From NCBI GenBank assembly GCA_009731375.1, contig BJOX01000100.1, positions 304,498 to 368,497 on the forward strand: a DNA stretch of 64,000 nt, written 5' to 3'. Below the pieces are notes generated by a model. The model was not told the DNA's origin. It was given only the letters and a program-made list of their open reading frames with translations, and ran no database searches. Of this stretch, positions 63,921 to 64,000 are shown piece after piece. The DNA is from Paulinella micropora (Eukaryota; Cercozoa; Imbricatea; Euglyphida). Position 1 is the first letter of the stretch, and each line of letters begins with the position of its first letter. The position numbers and the translations under genes were made by a program.

Positions 63921-64000
<80 letters not shown>
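63899..64000. repeat. (CT)n tract, reaches window end
   Basis: About 48 CT units with one interruption. Confidence 0.95.

Overview
This is a repeat-dominated nuclear contig from a eukaryote. It holds Ty3/gypsy and Ty1/copia LTR retrotransposons, dense micro- and minisatellites, splice-flanked candidate exons, a polyadenylation signal and runs of N at homopolymer tracts. No bacterial operon, tRNA, rRNA or CRISPR array was seen. The species cannot be fixed from sequence. A heliorhodopsin-like gene and the mixed TE content suggest a unicellular alga or protist, but this is inference.

Layout. 1-3637: microsatellites, a perfect hairpin and a minisatellite. 3638-35533: a nest of LTR elements. An old element here named EX (coding on minus, 17-27.3 kb) was invaded in one LTR by Ty1/copia element Cop-A and in its other LTR by Ty3/gypsy element Gyp-A (6476-16508, target duplication ATAT, LTRs about 98% alike by eye). 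Cop-A is cut in two: its 5' LTR and gag start lie at 3685-4881 on plus, the rest at 28249-35533 on minus. The cut points are (TTC)n and (GAA)n tracts, and matching GTTGAT target duplications lie on both halves. This implies a roughly 30-kb inversion or an assembly flip. Two smaller inversions (933 bp and about 270 bp) lie inside the same elements.

35534-43547: satellites, minisatellites, (ATT)n-bounded repeat blocks, a 623-N gap and two small splice-flanked candidate exons that may belong to an intron-rich host gene. 43548-53255: a lone EX LTR interrupted by copia element Cop-B (plus strand, many frameshifts). 53256-56489: anonymous DNA, the last kilobase very AT-rich. 56490-58782: an abruptly GC-rich block with a broken heliorhodopsin-like gene (plus) facing a polytopic membrane protein gene (minus), separated by gapped G/C homopolymers. 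58783-60065: a second, truncated EX copy with its LTR. 60066-64000: simple repeats and a foldback MITE-like element.

How the parts work. Gyp-A looks close to functional. It has LTRs, PBS, PPT, gag with a CCCH finger and RGG-type tail, an unusual protease, and RT-RNaseH-integrase. Its gag-pol path is interrupted by a perfect -1 slippery heptamer, then a UGA-CGG stop of the classic readthrough type, then an in-frame UAA. EX is the least familiar element: gag-like ORFs, a protease, then about 4.6 kb of unrecognised coding sequence before a decayed RNase H. Three unrelated LTR elements have each landed inside EX LTRs.
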